Origin: Nothopassalora personata
Lineage: Eukaryota > Ascomycota > Dothideomycetes > Mycosphaerellales > Mycosphaerellaceae
DNA length: 64,000 nt
Reading direction: 5' to 3'
Assembly: GCA_033816765.1 (NCBI GenBank)
Contig: CM066298.1
Span: 2,046,001 to 2,110,000 of the forward strand
The notes under the pieces are model-generated. The model did no database searches. It saw nothing but the letters and a program-made list of their open reading frames with translations, and had not been told where the DNA came from. The position numbers and the translations under genes are program-made. Numbering within the stretch: the stretch's first letter is position 1; the number at the start of each line of letters is the position of its first letter. Below are positions 62,488 to 64,000 of this stretch, one piece after another.

Positions 62488-63716
62488 TTACCTTAGTAAG
62501 CTTAGTCGCTTCTTTCTCGGCTCGGCACCGTTTAGCTCCGATCATTACGGGTTAGCACGGTTTAGTACCGTTTAGCTAATCGGGTGATTCCGTAGTAGCG
62601 AGCCTTAGCGAAGCGTCTAAGATTAAATAGGGCTTATTTTAGTATAGCTTAAAGCTATGTAGCACTACTACTATATTTTAGTACGCGATAGCAACCGATT
62701 ACCACGCCCGGCCGAGCTCCTATAGATTCAAATAATAGCGCCGATAGTAGAGATTACGACGGCGTCGAGAACGTAACGATCCGATAGCGCGTTATGTACG
62801 AAGTACATCCTCGAATGTAAAACCGACTTTATGTAGTTTAAACCAATATTAGCTAGCGAGCCACTAACGCCTCTCACGAGTATACTACTACCCCCATTCG
62901 ATTCCTTAGGCTAAATAAGTAAGAGTTGTTAATATTAAAGGTAGTGCATTATGTTCGGTAGGCGCGCTAAGACGCGAAGCTAGGTGGATACACAACTATT
63001 AAGTCTATTGTATAGCGCGCAATTGTCTATCGTGCCGTATACTATACGTACACCTTCCTAGTTAATCGTACGCTTCGCAGTCGTGCTAGTGTAGTTATGT
63101 CGCTATAGTAGAACAGTAGTGCGTAATAAGAGCGTCGTCCTGCCGTCGTGTATACCTCCTCCTTGCTCTAGGTTGCTATGCCCGCGTAGGCTCCGTAGTG
63201 CGCGGCGCGTATAGACTTCGTAGCATAACCGGAGGGAATCTAATGTAGTCCTCCTCTTCGTCGCTATTAGGGGCGTTGTTATCGGCATCGGAGTACTCGT
63301 CTAACGATTCTTCTAACTCTACATCTTCGAAGGCGTGTAGCAAGGACTCGTGTCGCGCGGACGGCGATTATAGGTGATTATAACAAGTAGACGACGCCAT
63401 TGTTGATTCAATTGAAAGCGCCGAGCGTACGCTGTCGAATGCAGTAGTTATTAAGGCGATAGAGCAACGTAGTAATAGAGATGTATGCCTTCGAATGTAA
63501 TAGTGCTTGTTTGTATACAGGGCTGAATTCGTATACACCAAAACAGCCCCATTTGGTCTCAGACTCGCTGCGCGAATTGGCGCTCCTAGCCCTCTAATTG
63601 GCTGAACGGTGCAGAACCGTGCTTAACGGAGCTAAAGCGAGCTTAAGCGAGCCTAGCGCGTGCGCTAGGCGAAGCCAAAGCCAATTCCTGCGGCGAGTCT
63701 GAGTTTACTGAGGTAA
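62488..63716. mobile_element. 1.2-kb DNA transposon, hAT-like by target site, with long terminal inverted repeats
   Basis: Left end TTACCTTAGTAAGCTTAGTC and the complement of the right end TTACCTCAGTAAACTCAGAC match, and similarity goes on for about 150 bp (shared blocks acggt.c..aaccgtgct.aac and GCGA..AGCG.GTCT.AG). The 8-bp target duplication is AGGTAAAG (62480-62487) / AGGCAAAG (63717-63724), one C/T difference; 8 bp fits hAT elements. Each end is itself a foldback. Inside, a minus-strand relic near 63100-63402 reads MASSTCYNHL then HAFEDVELEESLDEYSD with stops; no transposase domain is recognisable, so the element is non-autonomous or decayed. Confidence 0.7.
63558..63703. repeat. Foldback structure in the right end of the DNA transposon
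   Basis: ctcagactcgctgcgcgaat (63558 on) and its inverted partner ending gcgagtctgag (63681-63703) frame the subterminal region, which also holds a perfect 9-bp stem palindrome gcctagcgc-gt-gcgctaggc at 63651-63670. Confidence 0.75.
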
Positions 63717-63783
63717 AGGCAAAGATGGCTTTAGCGGCGTGATCATGTGCCACGATGAACAGGAAGTTCGGAAAGACCTTCAT
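63717..63783 (-). pseudogene. Sulfatase pseudogene, piece 1 (N-terminus)
   Basis: ATG at 63783 on the minus strand gives MKVFPNFLFIVAHDHAAKAI, the typical start of alkaline-phosphatase-superfamily sulfatases (family form rPNiLfimaDDhaakAis), where the first metal-binding Asp pair is here HD. The DNA transposon interrupts the gene right after this. Using one copy of the 8-bp target site, the frame continues into YGVGI at 62364-62487. Confidence 0.75.
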
Positions 63784-64000
63784 GATGATGTCATGTTCGA
63801 GTGGAACAGGTGCTGTTCGAAGAAGCGGATAGCGACGCTGTGATACATCTTTAATTGATGCCTCTCACATGTGGAAAATACTGTACAGCCAAGAACTCAT
63901 GTATGCTTGGTGCTGCGAAGTTGCGGATATAGACTCCAGATTGTGCGCAAAGGCAACGCGAATGGCACGATGAGCAAGGCTCTACACCCTCCACATCCGA
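63784..64000. other. Upstream flank of the broken sulfatase
   Basis: Not RIP-like in composition; no ORF of note. Probably the former sulfatase promoter and the next neighbour's flank. Confidence 0.4.

Overview
The window looks like nuclear DNA of a filamentous ascomycete, most likely a Dothideomycete (Capnodiales/Mycosphaerellales-like; this placement is inference). The grounds are short introns of about 45-90 bp with GTAAGT-type donors and CTAAC branch points, typical ascomycete housekeeping genes (UBX, Mix17/CHCHD2, Sed5, DUF3431, LVIVD-repeat proteins), small secreted proteins, a HET-domain remnant, and transposons decayed in the manner of repeat-induced point mutation (RIP).

Positions 1-31,400 are gene-rich euchromatin. 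In order: a flavin-containing monooxygenase cut by the left edge (-), a HET-domain remnant (-), a UBX-domain protein (+), a secreted CBM9-like protein (+), a SWIM/RING protein (+), a spliced secreted protein (-), a spliced Mix17-like CHCH protein (+), a spliced secreted cysteine-containing protein (+), two very long disordered ORFs (-) that are probably exons of one gene, Sed5 (+), a secreted LVIVD-repeat protein (+), an NTF2-like protein (-), two small hypothetical ORFs (-) and a DUF3431 type II membrane protein (+). A tRNA-Thr(AGT) gene follows. Its D loop is interrupted by a 52-bp segment with spliceosomal-intron signals.

Positions 31,400-34,131 hold decayed genes: a frameshifted short-chain dehydrogenase and one piece of a sulfatase. 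The other sulfatase pieces lie at 62,364-62,487 and 63,717-63,783. The gene was split inside its C-T-P-S-R active-site signature by a Ty1/copia element, and again by a 1.2-kb DNA transposon with an 8-bp target duplication.

Positions 34,132-62,363 are one nested retrotransposon stack. A RIP-decayed copia element on the minus strand (176-bp LTRs) was entered by three Ty3/gypsy chromoviruses, each with its own 5-bp target duplication. Element A (34,990-42,405, +) is intact and nearly unmutated, with gag and pol joined by a textbook -1 frameshift signal and a self-priming primer-binding site. Element B (45,990-52,845, +) and element C (54,558-61,249, -) are RIP-decayed.

The most unusual result is that the copia element, B and C each carry an antisense gene between pol and the 3' LTR. 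Stop codons in these genes fall almost only at glutamine-type codons. The antisense gene of C also has three canonical spliceosomal introns in its own orientation, so it must have been expressed as an independent mRNA.

The right end (63,784-64,000) is unmutated DNA upstream of the broken sulfatase.
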